Positions 15,736 to 33,112 are shown, counted from the stretch's first letter. The stretch: DNA of 64,000 bases from Tillus elongatus (GCA_964006375.1 OZ023262.1:96182976-96246975); one strand, 5' to 3'. Notes: generated by a model not told the origin, from the sequence alone. A program made the numbers and translations.

Positions 15736-16014
15736 GACAACATTGTGCCTGGTTCCGCGCCGAGATGCCAAGCCTGTCGTATCGCACAGTGTCCTGGGAG
15801 GCTGGATACCACAGCCATTGGCGGTTAGAAGTGAAATCTAAGTATAACCCCACCAAACAGCGTCCCTTATAAGAGAGGCCTTGAGAGAATGGTTTTGTTT
15901 GAGTACTGTTTACGTAATTCATACCTTAAGAAATAATAAGGGAAAACTTAAATTTAAAAAAAAGTAACTTTGTCCATTACTTGGTTAAGAGAGAGACCAC
16001 TGACTTGGTTTTTA
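15736..16014. other. Diverged satellite tail, no gene
   Basis: The first 80 bp (cgtgacaac ... gcctggttcc) resemble the satellite at 53810. The rest is unassigned. Confidence 0.4.
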
Positions 16015-16143
16015 GTTTAGAAAAAGGTCGCTAATTAGGATACTGCGACTTTTTAATTTTGAAAAAGTTTCTTTAAATGAACGCGAACTAGAGCCCATAG
16101 AACCCCTATAACCCATATCCAGGGTCAGTTTCAATTTTTATAT

Positions 16144-16216
<73 letters not shown>

Positions 16217-17892
16217 CACACCTATAACTCAAAATAGAACGGGCCGATTTTAATTAAATTTGGTGAGTACCTTCGTGGCTTGGACAAGTTCGTTAGCCAG
16301 GATTTCCCGGAAAATATTGCGTTTTCTTTCGGCTAATTTTTATATCTCCGGAAATAACAAACTTAGGGCAACCAAATTTGGCACGCGGTCTGACACCATA
16401 AAAGATGACCCACGCACCAAAATTTAAACCTTAACTTTTAAGAGAAAAAAGTTATATACATTTGAAGAAGAAAAAGTTGAGGTTTTCCTCTTAAAATGTC
16501 GAAGACGCGATTTGAAACGTCAAAATTGGCAACATTTAGGCAAATAGCATGAAACAAATACGGGCTATGTAGAGGAAATGTCACAACAAGAGTGTTTTAC
16601 AAACCCTCAAGTTTCAGAATCAACAGTCATTACCCTTCATTTTCTGCATCTTACAAACTTATTTTGACAATCACAGAGTGGCCCATAAGTTGTTGGTGAT
16701 ACAAATTTTCTTTTTTTTTGGAACACGCATTATATTGTTGCATTTCTGCATTTTTTATCGAAGTTCACTGAACGTTTGTGGGGAAAAAAATGAGATAGCG
16801 GTTATCGTTTTCGAGTTATTTTAACTGTTTTTCAACTTTTCACATTTTCACACATATCAAAAATTATTATACAGCGTTTTTACCAATAGGTATGAGAGTC
16901 CCATGAATGTGACGCATTAAGAGAGGTTTTCGTTTATATTTTTCGTCGACAAATCGAAATGCCGCAAGCAGGGCGCTCTCAAATAACTGAATGTGAAATA
17001 ATTATCTGCCGTAATTTAATTTTTTCAAATGGAACAGCCTTTATTTGGTGTTTCAGAAGTGAACGGCGTGTCCTTTGCTTTAAGCTAGTAAAACACTACC
17101 TATACCTACAGACTCTAGTTTTGGAAATATTTAGGTACATTTATAATTGCATACCACGATTCGATCAGATTATGTGATTATTTAGGGATTTTTTGCAGGA
17201 AAATATTAAAATATTTAAATCAACCTTGGTAAAAAAAGTGAGAAATACTTAATTTAATAGGATTATATACGTTTACAGTTTCATAATATGTAAGAAGTTG
17301 ATAAATTGTATTAACAAATGTTAAATGAGTCTTTAAAATAGCAGACTTAAGGAATGTTCTTAATTCTGCCAGCTTGTGACATAAAAATATGAGTATATTT
17401 TCGCTTAGGTATATTTTTCTTTACTTCCACTGGGTTAAATTTTCGTGAAAAGTAAGAAAAAAAATACATTTTCTTTTTTCGATCCTAATTTAAATTTTAT
17501 GTATAGTTTTACCAAATTTTTTGGTAAGGCACTGGCTGTTTTTGCAAAAAAAAATTATATTTCCGTAGAAATCCATATTTGTAAGATTTTTGTGAAAATT
17601 TGGTAACTAATAATAAATGTTAATAAGTTATTTTAAGTTACTTTCAAAAAATATGTGCGAATCTTCGTGAAAAACTTTTTGGCAAATTTTCATATAATTT
17701 TTTTGTTATTTTGGTCTATAGGCTTTTTTTATTATTATATCTTGAGAGGTGGGTAAATATCTGAAACAAGTTTGTTGGCCAGGAATATGGAACCAGTTTT
17801 TTTATTAACATTTAAAGTTTATTTTAGGATAATTTTTGTACTTTCTAAACAATAAAGTTACTTTGAGGAATTATTATATTTTTTCTACTATA
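16015..17892 (+). repeat. R1 copy, left part, split by a Tc1/mariner insertion
   Basis: Short arm, (TA)n at about 16147-16210, and the R1 series, with a subfamily-specific middle (acgcattaagagaggttttcg, seen again near 27756). It ends at ttctactaTA, where the 17893 element is inserted, and resumes at 20694. Confidence 0.75.
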
Positions 17893-20693
17893 CAGTGTGT
17901 CTCAAACTGAATGGGAATGTATTGCTATCTCCGTTATTATTAGAGATAGGGAGAAGGTTAAATCAGCAATGTCTTGTAGAATTTAATGCTCGTTCCAAAT
18001 ATGACTTCTATTTTGCCCTGCCTCTTTTCGTTTTCGAGTTATCTTGAAAAAACAAAAAAATTTGATTTATTTTTTCTTCAACATCTAAGTAGGCGTTGAT
18101 CTGACATGTCTAAAACTTTCACAATATCAGGACACTTTTTACAGATTAATCTTTTTGTACTATTCTAAACTTTGGATTGTCATTTGTTTTTGAGCTATAT
18201 GTATCAACGTTTGTTTTTATTATGGCAGCCATATTGGATTTTTTACCCATGTGATAGCATGTGAAAAGAGCTTTCCAATGATGTACAACATGCTTGAGAA
18301 ATCTTGTAAATGCACTGACAATTTTGGGGCAAACCGTTTTGAGGATAGTAGGCTATGAAATCCAATACCAGAAAACAAATCACAAAAAAAAAAGTGTTTA
18401 AAAAGCAGTAGGCCATGGAGTCTAACAATAGACTTCTACTTTTATTATAATTTTACGTAATGATTCACGATACAAAAATATTATGTTTTAATTTACAATA
18501 CTTAATTAGGTAATAATGCTAGGTAGTATTATGTGAAACAGTTTAATAACGAAACTAGACAACAACAAATAGAAACTTAAACTCCACAACACAATTAGAA
18601 ACGAAACTCCACAAGTAATAAAATAGAAACTTAAAAATACACTAAATAGTAAATTGTTCAATATGGCCACCGTTTTGTTGAATGCACTTTATACACCTTT
18701 TGCCTGCAAACTCTGGTAGTGGTGTTTTGGTTAATATGATTTATGACTTCCGTGATTATGTCTCATAATTTATTGATATTTTGTGGTGGATCTAATTTAT
18801 ACACATCATTCTGCAGATTACTCCAAAAATAAAAATCCATGGGTGTTATATGAGGACTTCGAGCACACCAATGAACCGGCCCATTGTTACAACTGACACG
18901 ATTATTAAAATTTTGGTACAAAAATTCTTTGACAATCCTAGCATTGTGAGCTGAACAACCGTCTTGTTGGTACCAAATCTTGTCTAACTTATCATGACTT
19001 CTTCTAATTATTGGTAAGATATCATTTATCAATAGATTAAGATATCTTTTCCCAGTTAAATTATTTTCAAAAAAGAACAGACCAACAATGAAGTTACCTG
19101 AATTTTTTATAAATTATCCGTCTAATCTACAAATAAAAATAACAGTTTCTTACCTAATAAGCCGCACCAAACATTAATACCAAATCTGTCTTGCAATCGT
19201 CTTTCTTCCTTTAGATGGGGATTTTCATTTGCCCAATAATGCCTATTATGGCGATTATACACACCACAATTTGTAAATCTGAATTCATCAGTCCATATTA
19301 TTTTCTAATGAAAATTTTCATCTTGCTAATATTGTCCTTGATACCGTCTGCAGAATTGAAGTCGTTTAGGATAATCGTCAACATTTAAGCCTTGTACGAT
19401 TGTAGGTTTGTATGGATCGTAATGACTGTATTTTAATACACGATGTACCGTACTTTTTTGAACGTCAATTTGTTCACCATAAAACCAAACAGACTGCGAA
19501 GGGTTTTAGTTTGAAACCTGTAAGACGGCATTATTTCTTTCTTCATTTCTACGCATTGGTAGTTTCTTTGCGTGGAACCTTCCGTCGTTAAGTAGATTGG
19601 CCACTATCCTGCGAAATATTTTGGTGTTTGGTTGTCATCTTTCTGGGTAGTTGTTTTGATATGAATTTGTACCTGCCACAGTATTTAGGTCAGAACGAAT
19701 ATAACATTCCAACGTGTCAAAATATTCTTCATTACTGAACATATTGTTGAATAATATTTAAAATACACAGGAAACAAACTATTTACTACAAAATTTGAAG
19801 CAACGTCTTGAATACACCTCAAATTGTTCAGATAATTAAAAATGATAGTGTTCTAGTATTCTAAATTGTCGCGATAGTGTGATATCCATAGCAACCTCTC
19901 TTCTGTTGTTTTTCAGTTGACTTACGTTTAGAAATCAAACAATTTTCAACGGCGTCTTCGTAAATCATTAGTCTGCTTTTTATTGAGTTCTGTTAGTAAA
20001 TTTAGTCATTTACTAGGTTTACCTATCTAATTAAATTATAACAATTTTTTAGGATAATGTTGCAATGTAAAATATCATTTGTAATAATGGGCCAATTCAT
20101 TGGTGTGCTCAAATTTCCTATTTTTTTATCGTGAATCAATACCGAAAATTACGTTTAAAGTTGAAGTCTATTTTTAGACTCTATGGCCTACTGTTTTTTG
20201 AAAACTTTTTTGTCATTTGTTTTCAGTTATTGGATTTCATAGGCTACTATCCTAAAAACGGTTTTTCTCAAAATTTTTAGTGCAATTACAAGATTTCTCA
20301 AGCATGTTGTACATCATTGGAAAGCTCTATTGACAGGATATCACATGAGCAAAAATCCAATATGGCTTCCATAATAAATACAAACGTTGATACATGAATC
20401 TCAAAAACAAATGACAATCCAAAGTTGAGAATAGCACAGAAAGCTTACACTGTAAAAAGTGTTTTGATAATGTGCAAGACTTAGACATGTCAGATCAATA
20501 CATACTTAGAGATTGAGGAAAAAATAAATCGACAAATTTTGTTTTTTTCAAAATAACTCAAAAACGAAAAGAGGCAGGCCAAAATATTTGGAACGGGCAT
20601 GAAATTCTACAAAACATTGCTAGTTTAGCCGTCTCCCTATCCCTAATAATAACGGAGATAGCAATACATTCCCATCCAGTTTGGGGCACACTG
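17893..20693 (-). mobile_element. Tc1/mariner-like element with long TIRs, TA target site
   Basis: A 2801-bp element starting CAGTGTG and ending CACACTG. TA flanks it at 17891-17892 and 20694-20695. Removing it restores the R1 consensus ttctactatatagattatacc. The TIRs are about 545 bp (17893-18440 and 20150-20693) and roughly 85% alike by eye, unusually long for the group. A decayed transposase gene lies on the minus strand between them. Confidence 0.9.
18662..19742 (-). pseudogene. Tc1/mariner-like transposase, decayed
   Basis: The start region at 19742 reads MFSNEEYFDTLECY, an N-terminal helix-turn-helix typical of many insect mariner-like genes (often labelled DUF4817). The middle shows a WTDEFRF-like block followed by YNRHNRHYW. 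The C-terminal part (18763-19032) reads WYQQDGCSAHNARIV, then RSPHITPMDFYFW. The expected third acidic residue (SPD) is His here. Several stops and frameshifts interrupt the gene, so it cannot make an active enzyme. Confidence 0.8.
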
Positions 20694-20799
20694 TATAGAT
20701 TATACCAACTTTCATTCCTGCTTTCATTAAAAAAGACATATTTGCTATTAAAAATTTGTCTATGAAAATTCATTTCCATAACGCACTTGCTGTGTCCAG
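20694..20799 (+). repeat. R1 copy, right part, after the insertion
   Basis: Continues the R1 copy from 17892 and ends ataacgcacttgctgtgtcc. Confidence 0.85.
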
Positions 20800-24458
<3,659 letters not shown>

Positions 24459-24840
24459 CGGGGTGACGCATTTTTACGGTAAAGCTCAATGTATTCGTTT
24501 ATACAGGATGCAAGAAAAAAATTATATAGCTACGTAAATAATCTGCTATTTTGAGCAGCATCTCACAATCACAGGTGACCCATATATTATATACCCTTAT
24601 ATTATTGCATTTTTGCATTTTTCATCAAATTATAATGTATGTTTATGGGGAAAAGAAATTTGACAGCCTTCAGCCTTTTAGAGTTATTTCAATTGTTTTG
24701 ATACTTTTCACACATATGGGTCATCCTGTGATTGTGAGATGCTGCTCAAAATAGCAGATTATTTACGTAGCTATATAATTTTTTCTTGCATCCTGTATAA
24801 ACGAATACATTGAGCTTTACCGTAAAAATGCGTCACCCCG
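24459..24840. mobile_element. MITE with near-perfect TIRs of about 128 bp
   Basis: 382 bp, from CGGGGTGACGCA to TGCGTCACCCCG, flanked by TA on each side (24457-24458, 24841-24842). The two arms differ only by two 1-bp indels over about 128 bp by eye, suggesting a young insertion or gene conversion. The interior is about 125 bp. The terminus is related to the gggtggcgcatttctacgg segment inside R1 copies (27400, 36380). Confidence 0.85.
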
Positions 24841-25266
24841 TATATATGTAAACAAATAAAAACTGAAAATAACCCCGGATATAGGTTCTAGTGGACATAC
24901 TTTGCACTCATCTGAAGAAATGTTTTCAATAAGTGAAGATAGGAACCTGCGATGAGTACTGATAGGTACAATTGGAGAACCCAAATCACTATATCTAAAT
25001 TGAATTCTAAAATTTTTCATCCAGTGATGACGCTAACCTTGTTAATGAAACGATCGTCAAGCCTTTAAAAACTTGGTTTGTGGTGACTTGGGTTCTCCAA
25101 GTGTACAAAAAACCCTTCAAAAGTCGCAGTTTACTCGTTAGCGTACTTTTTCAACGAAAATTCGCTAAAAATACTTATAGACTATTAAACGATAAACTTT
25201 ATAACTAAAACTACTGCCAAATCATCAGCGAAAGGGTACATTTGAAAAAAAAGATGTGTAAATATT
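24841..25266. repeat. R1 pieces enclosing a Penelope-type terminal repeat
   Basis: R1 short-arm sequence (24841-24940) and R1 interior (25116-25266, actattaaacgataaact) flank a 24945-25115 insert that carries ggagaacccaaatcac inverted, then its direct counterpart cttgggttctcc. Confidence 0.65.
25024..25061 (+). ncRNA. Degenerate hammerhead-like motif, Penelope type
   Basis: GUGAUGA (expected CUGAUGA), one extra C, hairpin GCUAAC/GUUAAU, GAAA, the self-complementary CGAUCG, then UC before the presumed cut. The first core C is G, so it is probably inactive. Confidence 0.5.
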
Positions 25267-25547
25267 TTGACGGAACATTTTTGAACGTTTGGTTTTGTTT
25301 TTTAGTTTTTTTAACGAAAAATTGACTAATTAGTGCATTTCTTATCACAATGAATGAAATACGTTCTTGCAACTGCAACTGTGAATAATTTTTAAACGAG
25401 TTAATAAAACTTCCAAAAAAATTTGTGTGCTGAATTCAGAAAAGAAAGAGCTTTCAAATGATGTAACACTCGATCCATGTTCCCTATTTAAAATATAAGG
25501 GTTGTATCTGGACGCAAATCAGACTGTTTCGTTTTCAATGCGCCACC

Positions 25548-25551
<4 letters not shown>
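25267..25551 (+). repeat. Right-end fragment of mariner-like element A
   Basis: Matches 23965-24346, with an internal deletion after aaaatataagggttgt, and ends ttttcaatgcgccaccc next to (TA)n. Confidence 0.85.
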
Positions 25552-25629
<78 letters not shown>

Positions 25630-25860
25630 AGAGAAACTGACCCCGGATGTATGTTCTAGGTGGCCTAGTTCGCGCTCATTTAAAGAAAACTTTCAAAATT
25701 AAAAAGTCGCGATCTCCCCATTACTGATTTTTTTTTTTAAGAAAATTAACTAAAAAGAAAAGTTTGAATACCAACGACATATGAGCCACCCTTTGTTTAG
25801 CAAAATAATTGTAAGATGCAACCCGAAACGCCCTATATTTAACATTTTATTTTTCAAAAT
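25552..25860 (-). repeat. (TA)n core (25552-25625) and R1 short arm
   Basis: After the TA run: gaaactgaccccggatg, gcgctcatttaaagaaa and gtcgcgatctccccatta, the R1 arm in reverse orientation. Confidence 0.8.
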
Positions 25861-26449
25861 TTAAAAGTCGCGATCTCCTAAACTTCCTAAACCCCATCGC
25901 TAAATCTAAATCAGTTACCTCATTGTAGGTAACAAAAAGTACCTATATTAATTTAATAATTTTAAAGCACAGCGGACTAATAATGTAATAATTCATGATT
26001 TACTAAAAAGGTTTCCGACTACCAACCACATTCCCTTCACATAACATAATGCACGGGCTCACATGAAAAACATAACAGAAGCCTCTGGAATTTTTCATTA
26101 CTTAAGAGTCGCATAATGTGCTCCACTCCATTAGACTATAGTTATATTTTCTAGATAAACGTTGTTACAATTTTAGAAAGCTTTCAACCTGTTACGTAAT
26201 TTTAGTATACGAGCGCAGTATGTCAAATATGTGGGAATTGAAGGTATATACAACGAACATATCACAAAGGGTACAGTATGATTAGCATTAGATTTTACCC
26301 CTCTTAGCTTTTATAGTTTTCGCTTCAGAAAAGGTCTTCCATATAAAATGTGCAGGGAATTTGCTTTTGAGTTTAATTCACATTTCAGAAAAACAAGTGA
26401 CCACAACATTTTGAAGATACAAATTAAACATGTGTTTTTAGAGAATTTT
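25861..26449. other. No gene recognised
   Basis: Mostly unassigned AT-rich sequence, with a short R1-like start (gtcgcgatctcc). Confidence 0.5.
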
Positions 26450-26506
26450 TCGTAAAACGAAAAATTCACTAATGAGGAGATCTGTGTTTATATATACATA
26501 TATACA

Positions 26507-26577
<71 letters not shown>

Positions 26578-28363
26578 TCAAAAAATAATAGATCGATTTT
26601 GATGAAATTTGGTACGTACCTCCCTTTTGTAGGCTTGGATAAGTCGGGAGGAGAATCAAACCAGTTTTTTCGGGAAAATGTTGGGTTTTCTTTCGGAACA
26701 TTTTTGTATCTCAGAAAATAACAGAGCTACGACAAGAAAAAATTTGGCGTATCCGTTTCTAATATCAAACTTACTTCACACGCCGAAATTCAGAACTCTA
26801 AGTTAAAAGAAAAAAAGCTATAGGCACTTAAAGAAAAAAAGTTGGGTGCCAAAGGAAAGCACAAGAACAAAATGTTTTGTGTGATTAATAAAACCAATTG
26901 AATATTACATACAACCGTTAAGTTTTCTTGATACAAAAAGTTTAAGAAGTAGCAGAAAAAATATCTTGAAAATGTTATGATTGTTCTTTTTAAAACGTCA
27001 AAGTCGCGATTTGAGACAGTAGAATGTCCAATTTTCAGACAACGAGTCTGAAACAAATAAGGATTATGTAGAAGAAATGTCGTAATAAGTGGGTTTTAAA
27101 AAGCCCTAGGTTCAGCTTCAACCATCATTGTCCTGCATTTTACTAGAATGGTTTCGGAAAATCCATATCAAATAGACCCTCTTGTTGATTTGGCAGTAGT
27201 TTCAACTATCGACTATATCGTTTAATAGACTGTTTTAGCAAATTTTCGGAGAAAAAATTAGTTATTCAAAAGACAGCGACTTATGAATTTTAAAAAGATT
27301 TAATCAGATGAGCGCGACCTAGATGCCCTAAAACTCATATACAAGCTCAGTTGCAGTTTTTGTCTGTTTGCACATATACAGGTGACCCATTTCTACGGTA
27401 AAGCTCAATATATCCGTTATTATACAAGATATGAGAAAATATTATATATGTTAATTATAGGGTGTTTTGAGCTGCATCTTATAAACATATTTTGACAATC
27501 ACAGGGTGACCCATAAGTCATTGGTGATACACACTTTCTTTTTTTTAATAGACCACACTTTATGTTATTGCATTCTTGTATTTTCCATTAAATTATAGTG
27601 CATATTTGTAAGGAATTAAAATTGATATCGTTCATCGTTTTTGAGTTATTTAAATTACTTTGCAACTTTTCACGTTTTTGGCACATATCACAAACACATC
27701 ACAAATTGTGATACGGCGTTTATACCAATAGACAGCGGATCCCCATGGTAATGACGCATTTAGAGAGCTTTCTGTTTGTATTACTCTTCGAAAAAATCGA
27801 GCCGCTGTATACAAGTACTCTCAAATAGTAACTGAATTTGAAAAGTTTTCCCAAAAATGTTTTTAGCGTTTCCGTAGAAATAATTTTTTGGAAGATGTTT
27901 GTGATATATTGGTAATTAAGAATAAAAGTTTAGTAAGTTATTGTAAAAAAAGTTGTCAAATTTTTGTGAAAAATATAATTTTGTGTAACATTACTGAAGG
28001 CAATTTCTGTAAAAAAAAAAGGTGCATTTTTTTTCAATGTTTGTAAATTTTCAGAACATTTGTTTTTCAATTTTGGTCCTAAAGCTCTTTGTAAATAATT
28101 ATATCTGGGCAGGTGCGTAAATAGCTTGAATAGGTTCGTTGGCTAGGAAAATCGAACCAGTTTATTCTGGAAATTTTTAAGCTTATTTTCGGTAAATGTT
28201 TGTACTTTTTAAAACAACAGAGCTATTTTACTGAAATATGGTACATTTTGAGTACTATATAGGTTATACTGCCAACCAAATGTGCCTGTCTTAAAAACAA
28301 GACATATTTGTGTAAAAACATTTTTACAAAAATTCGCTACCATAACGCACTTGCTGCGTCCAG
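26450..28363 (+). repeat. R1 copy, second subfamily, plus orientation
   Basis: aattcactaatgaggag, (TA)n at 26512-26575, aaaacgtcaaagtcgcgatt, then a second R1-type segment starting tgacccatttctacgg (27385). It ends with a module M terminus, cgcacttgctgcgtccag, at 28363. The left M terminus is absent. Confidence 0.75.
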
Positions 28364-28627
28364 GCTTTTTTATATATAACACTGTACAAGGAAGTGATGC
28401 ACGGTAACTTCCTATAATTAACGTGTCTCGAAAAGTACTCAAGATATTTTTTGGCTATATACAGAGTGTTTCAGGTTATACCCGACATTGTAAATTGTTT
28501 AGTGAATGGTAAAGACCTTTGACCTTTCAACGCTGCCACCCCAATGGCCTTTTTGTGCATGACTCTTTTTTCTAATGGTTTCCCAAAAATTACAGACTTT
28601 TCATATGGTCTACCATCTTTTTGGGGG

Positions 28628-29338
28628 TTATTTCCTTGGTGTTAAAATCACCCTCCCAAAGTATTTAAGCCTTTTGCATAACAAAGCCATGCATTCGCAT
28701 AGCAAATGTTCTGTTGTTTCTGCTGCTTCAGTGCAGTAGCTGCAATTTTCACTGTCCACCTTACCCATCTTCATAAGGTGATACCTTAGTCGGGAGTGTC
28801 CTCTGAAAAGTCCTGTGATTATTCTCAAGTCATTCCTGTTGAATTCAAGAAACAGTTCAGATTTCTCTGTTGATATGGCGACGAAATGTTTTTCCTGCCT
28901 TAAGCCTAGCCGTTTGCTCCAGTATGACAGCATTTGGTTTCTCTCTTAAGTATCAAGTTCATTTCTTACATGGCCTATTGTTAATATACAATAGGGCTCT
29001 GGTCCATAGAACGGTGTTGTTGTGGCCTTTTTTGCAAGGCAATTCACTTCTTTGTTTCCTTCAATGCTTTGATGACCTAGTACCTACATCAAAGTTACTT
29101 TGTTGTTCGTGACTAGTTGCTTCAAGAATTTTGTGCAGTCCCAGGTCAGCTTAGGCTCGGTCTTGAAAGATTTCAGAGTCTTTGGTATCGCCTGACTCTC
29201 TACGGGGATGTAGGTCGCTCTATTGCTAAGTCTTTTTTGTATGCGCTCCTGTACACAGAGATGTATAGCAAGCATGTCCGCTTGGAAGATGGTGGAAGTT
29301 TTGCCGAGGGACTTAACGAAATATGTGAAAAGTTGCAA
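28628..29338 (-). pseudogene. Non-LTR retrotransposon ORF2 tail (RNase H and C-terminal region)
   Basis: One continuous minus-strand frame interrupted by two stops. From the 5' side: an RNase H-like stretch (TIFQADMLAI; then LGHQSIEGNKEVNCLAK, where the usual Asp is Asn), a GPEP block, then the downstream region TGLFRGHSRLRYHL and a Cys-His cluster (CSYCxEAAETTEHLLC) typical of Jockey/R1-like insect elements. 5'-truncated, as such insertions usually are. The exact clade was not determined. Confidence 0.75.
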
Positions 29339-29340
29339 AA

Positions 29341-30526
29341 CGATTAAAATTACTCAAAAACGATAGACGATATCCTTTTTTTTTTCTTGCAAGCGTGCAT
29401 CACAATACGATGTAAAATGCAAACATTCAATTATGTAAGGTGTATCTACATTAAAAAAAAAAGAAACTTTATATCACCAACGACTTGTGAACCACCCTGT
29501 GATTGTTAAAATAATTTTATAAGATGCAGCTCAAAACACCCTATAACTAAAATTTTACTCGTATCTTGTATAATAACGGATATGTTGAGGTTTATCTTAG
29601 AAATGCGCCACCCCGTATATGTATATGTAAACATTTAAAAACTAAAATTGATCCTTAGAATTTTATTTTAGCGAGTTCTTGCTGATTTCAAGAAATCTTT
29701 TCTAAATTTAAAAGTCGCGGTCTTGCGATTTTTTTCTACGAGAATTTGCTAAAAATTATAGACTATTAAACCACAAACTATATAACTGAAACTACTGTCA
29801 AAGCATCAGAGAATAGGTCTATTTGAAAAAAATGTTCTGGTGGTTAAAAAACTTGTAGGTATCACCAACGACTTATGGGTCACCTGTGATTGTCAAAATA
29901 ATTTTATACGTTGCAGCTCAAGACACCCTATAATTAATTTATACAATTTTTTCTCGTATCTTGTATAATAACAATTATATTTATCTTTACTTTAGAAATG
30001 TATCGCCCTCTATATATGTAACCAGATAAAAATTGAAACTAAACCCGGATATGAATTCTAGGAGGCCTAGTGTGCACTCATTTGGACAAATCTTTTTAAA
30101 ATTCCGATAGTCGCGGTCTCGTCGTTACCGAATTTTTTCTACAAATATAGACCGTTAAAACCATAAACCTAACTAAAACTACTGCCAGAGTACCACAGAC
30201 AGGGTCTATTTGAAATGAATTTTCTGGAATGTTTTAGTAAAATGAAGGACAATGACGGTTGAAGCTGAAACTTGAGGTTTTTTAAGACACACTTCTTACG
30301 GCTCATTCTACATAACCCGTATTCATTTAAGGTTTTTTGTCTGAAAATTGCAAATTTTTACGTTTCAAATGGCGACTTTGGCGTTTCAAGAAGAACAACT
30401 ATAACATTTTATGGTGTTTCTTGCCGTTAACGTACCTATCCAAACCACTTATACCGGGAAGGTACTTACCAAATTTCATCAAAATTGGCCCATAATTTTT
30501 TGAGTTATCGGCAGTATACATATATA
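29341..30526 (-). repeat. R1 pieces, minus orientation
   Basis: Repeated reverse-oriented segments: caccaacgacttgtgaac (29475), caccaacgacttatgggtc (29860), aatgaaggacaatgacggtt (30240) and tttttgagttatcggc (30496). They represent at least three partial copies. Confidence 0.7.
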
Positions 30527-30570
30527 AGTACACTTGGAGAACCCAAATCACCACAATACATTTTAAAGGA

Positions 30571-30611
30571 CCTGACGATCGTTTCACTAACCAAGTTAGC
30601 GTCATCAGAGG
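30571..30611 (-). ncRNA. Hammerhead ribozyme motif, Penelope type
   Basis: On the minus strand: CCU, CUGAUGA, extra C, hairpin GCUAAC-UUG-GUUAGU, GAAA, palindromic CGAUCG, UC, AGG. The CUGAUGA and GAAA boxes are exact. Stem III is a loop-less self-complementary hexamer, as in minimal hammerheads thought to act as dimers. The outer stem I is weak, and there is one extra base between the core box and stem II. Confidence 0.65.
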
Positions 30612-30892
30612 ATGAAAATTTAACTACTAAAAAAACTAACATCAACCTATATACCGGATTTTAGATAAAGCGAGCGAACTGAGATGGGAAACTAGTCGCA
30701 GGCAAATTCCACAGTGTATTGTATTTTTATCGCCGAACGACGTCTTTGCACTGTCCCTACTAACTTATCTAAAAGGTGTCCATCTCTAATAGTTTTGGGA
30801 AGGTTCAACGACAGCTATATTAACATAGATTCCTTTAGTGGAAATATCTGTATACTTATGTTATCTTTAGGACGTGCTGAAATGTGGGAATT

Positions 30893-31480
30893 TTATTTAA
30901 CACAGCAATGGATCAGGTGACTTGTAATTGGCGGTGGTGAAGCGTTCATACATTTTTTGTTGTAACTGGATTTCGCAATATATACACCTTCGAATGCGTT
31001 TAACTGTCCTGGTTGTCTAAAAATTGTTATTAATTTCAGATTATCTTTAATAACGTGATGATTATTATCCCAAACATGTCGGGCAACGGAAGATTTATCT
31101 ATAGTACCGTAACGTAATTGGGCTAAGTGTTCTTTGAATCTAATTCCAATCGATCTTTTTGTTTGTCCTACGTATTTAATATTACAATCTTTACAACTTA
31201 TTTCATAAATTCCCAACATTTTGTCCGTGCTACCCTTGTCTTTTGGATTACCTAGCAAGTTTTTAAATGTATTTTTTGTTGAAAATGTTAGCTGTAGGTT
31301 GACTTTTTTTAAAATGCTATCTAGAGCCCTCTTGATTCTAGGTTCAAATGGTAAGCAAACAAAGTTTTTTTTGGATTTTTCTCTTCTAGACGTCGTTGAT
31401 TCCGTCAACATTTTCTTTGTTTTCTGTTTGTTGATTAATTTTTCCACTAGGCAAGTAGTGTATTCGTTATATTCGGCCAC
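30893..31480 (-). pseudogene. Penelope-like GIY-YIG endonuclease fragment
   Basis: 195 residues open in the main frame. GIY at 90-92 and YVG at 103-105, with R109/R114 and FKEH after them. CKDC (96-99) and ARHxWDNNHH (134-142) supply the Cys/His set that Penelope endonucleases carry. The upstream linker reads ELNYIKNVAEYNEY in frame. In intact elements this domain follows a reverse transcriptase and nicks the target. Here only the C-terminal part remains, without a true start codon, so I call it a truncated gene though the domain itself looks intact. Confidence 0.85.
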
Positions 31481-31613
31481 GTTCTTAATATAATTTAACT
31501 CTTTGGTATATCTACTTTTTGTTTAAAGGAAAATTAATTAACCGATTTACTAAAAAATTCAGACTGGTCATTTTTTGTTCGTACATATGATGTGAGTCGT
31601 TCACTTAGTGAGT

Positions 31614-32589
<976 letters not shown>

Positions 32590-33112
32590 CAAAAAAATAT
32601 ACATTGCTATGGATTTTATAAACAGATCTGCCCCATCGAGATGTTTCTATAATATAGCAAAATATTTAAGGAGCGATTCTTTACAAAAAATAAGGCGAAG
32701 GTCTTCTATATAAACGTCTTTGCAAGAACGTTATATCCATTTAAAGGGGTGGGTTAAAAAATAAGTCTCTAATTTTTTTACAAAATTTTGAGAGAAATAC
32801 GGAAATGAAAGTGGAGATATAACAACTGTATTTTACTAAAATCTTTTCTAATTTACTATTTTCAATCATCTGCCACCCTCGTCAGGGCTGCGAAACCGCA
32901 AATTAATTATTAATAGATATAGTTACGTCCCTGTATATTCTCCACACCATACATAATACGGCGAACCCGGACACCATGCATCATCAAGTTTAAAGACGGT
33001 ACAAGAGTGCTGAATAAGACGTTTGTATTTATGTTAATTTTCTAGAACATTTTTCATTCAATCGTTGTAACTTTACTTGTTCACATTGTTTGTTTGAATC
33101 ACACGTTTATAA

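Larger units (their letters stand above)
30527..31515 (-). mobile_element. 5'-truncated Penelope-like element
   Basis: Minus-strand order: part of the linker region, GIY-YIG endonuclease, about 280 bp of 3' region, hammerhead-like motif, and end at ggttctccaagtgta. The reverse transcriptase is absent; the frame stops at about 31515. It sits where an R1 (TA)n core would be expected (tatcggcagtatacatatataag). Confidence 0.8.

Noticed and set aside
29117..29347. 76-codon plus-strand ORF
   Set aside because: It is antisense to the RNase H relic on the minus strand.
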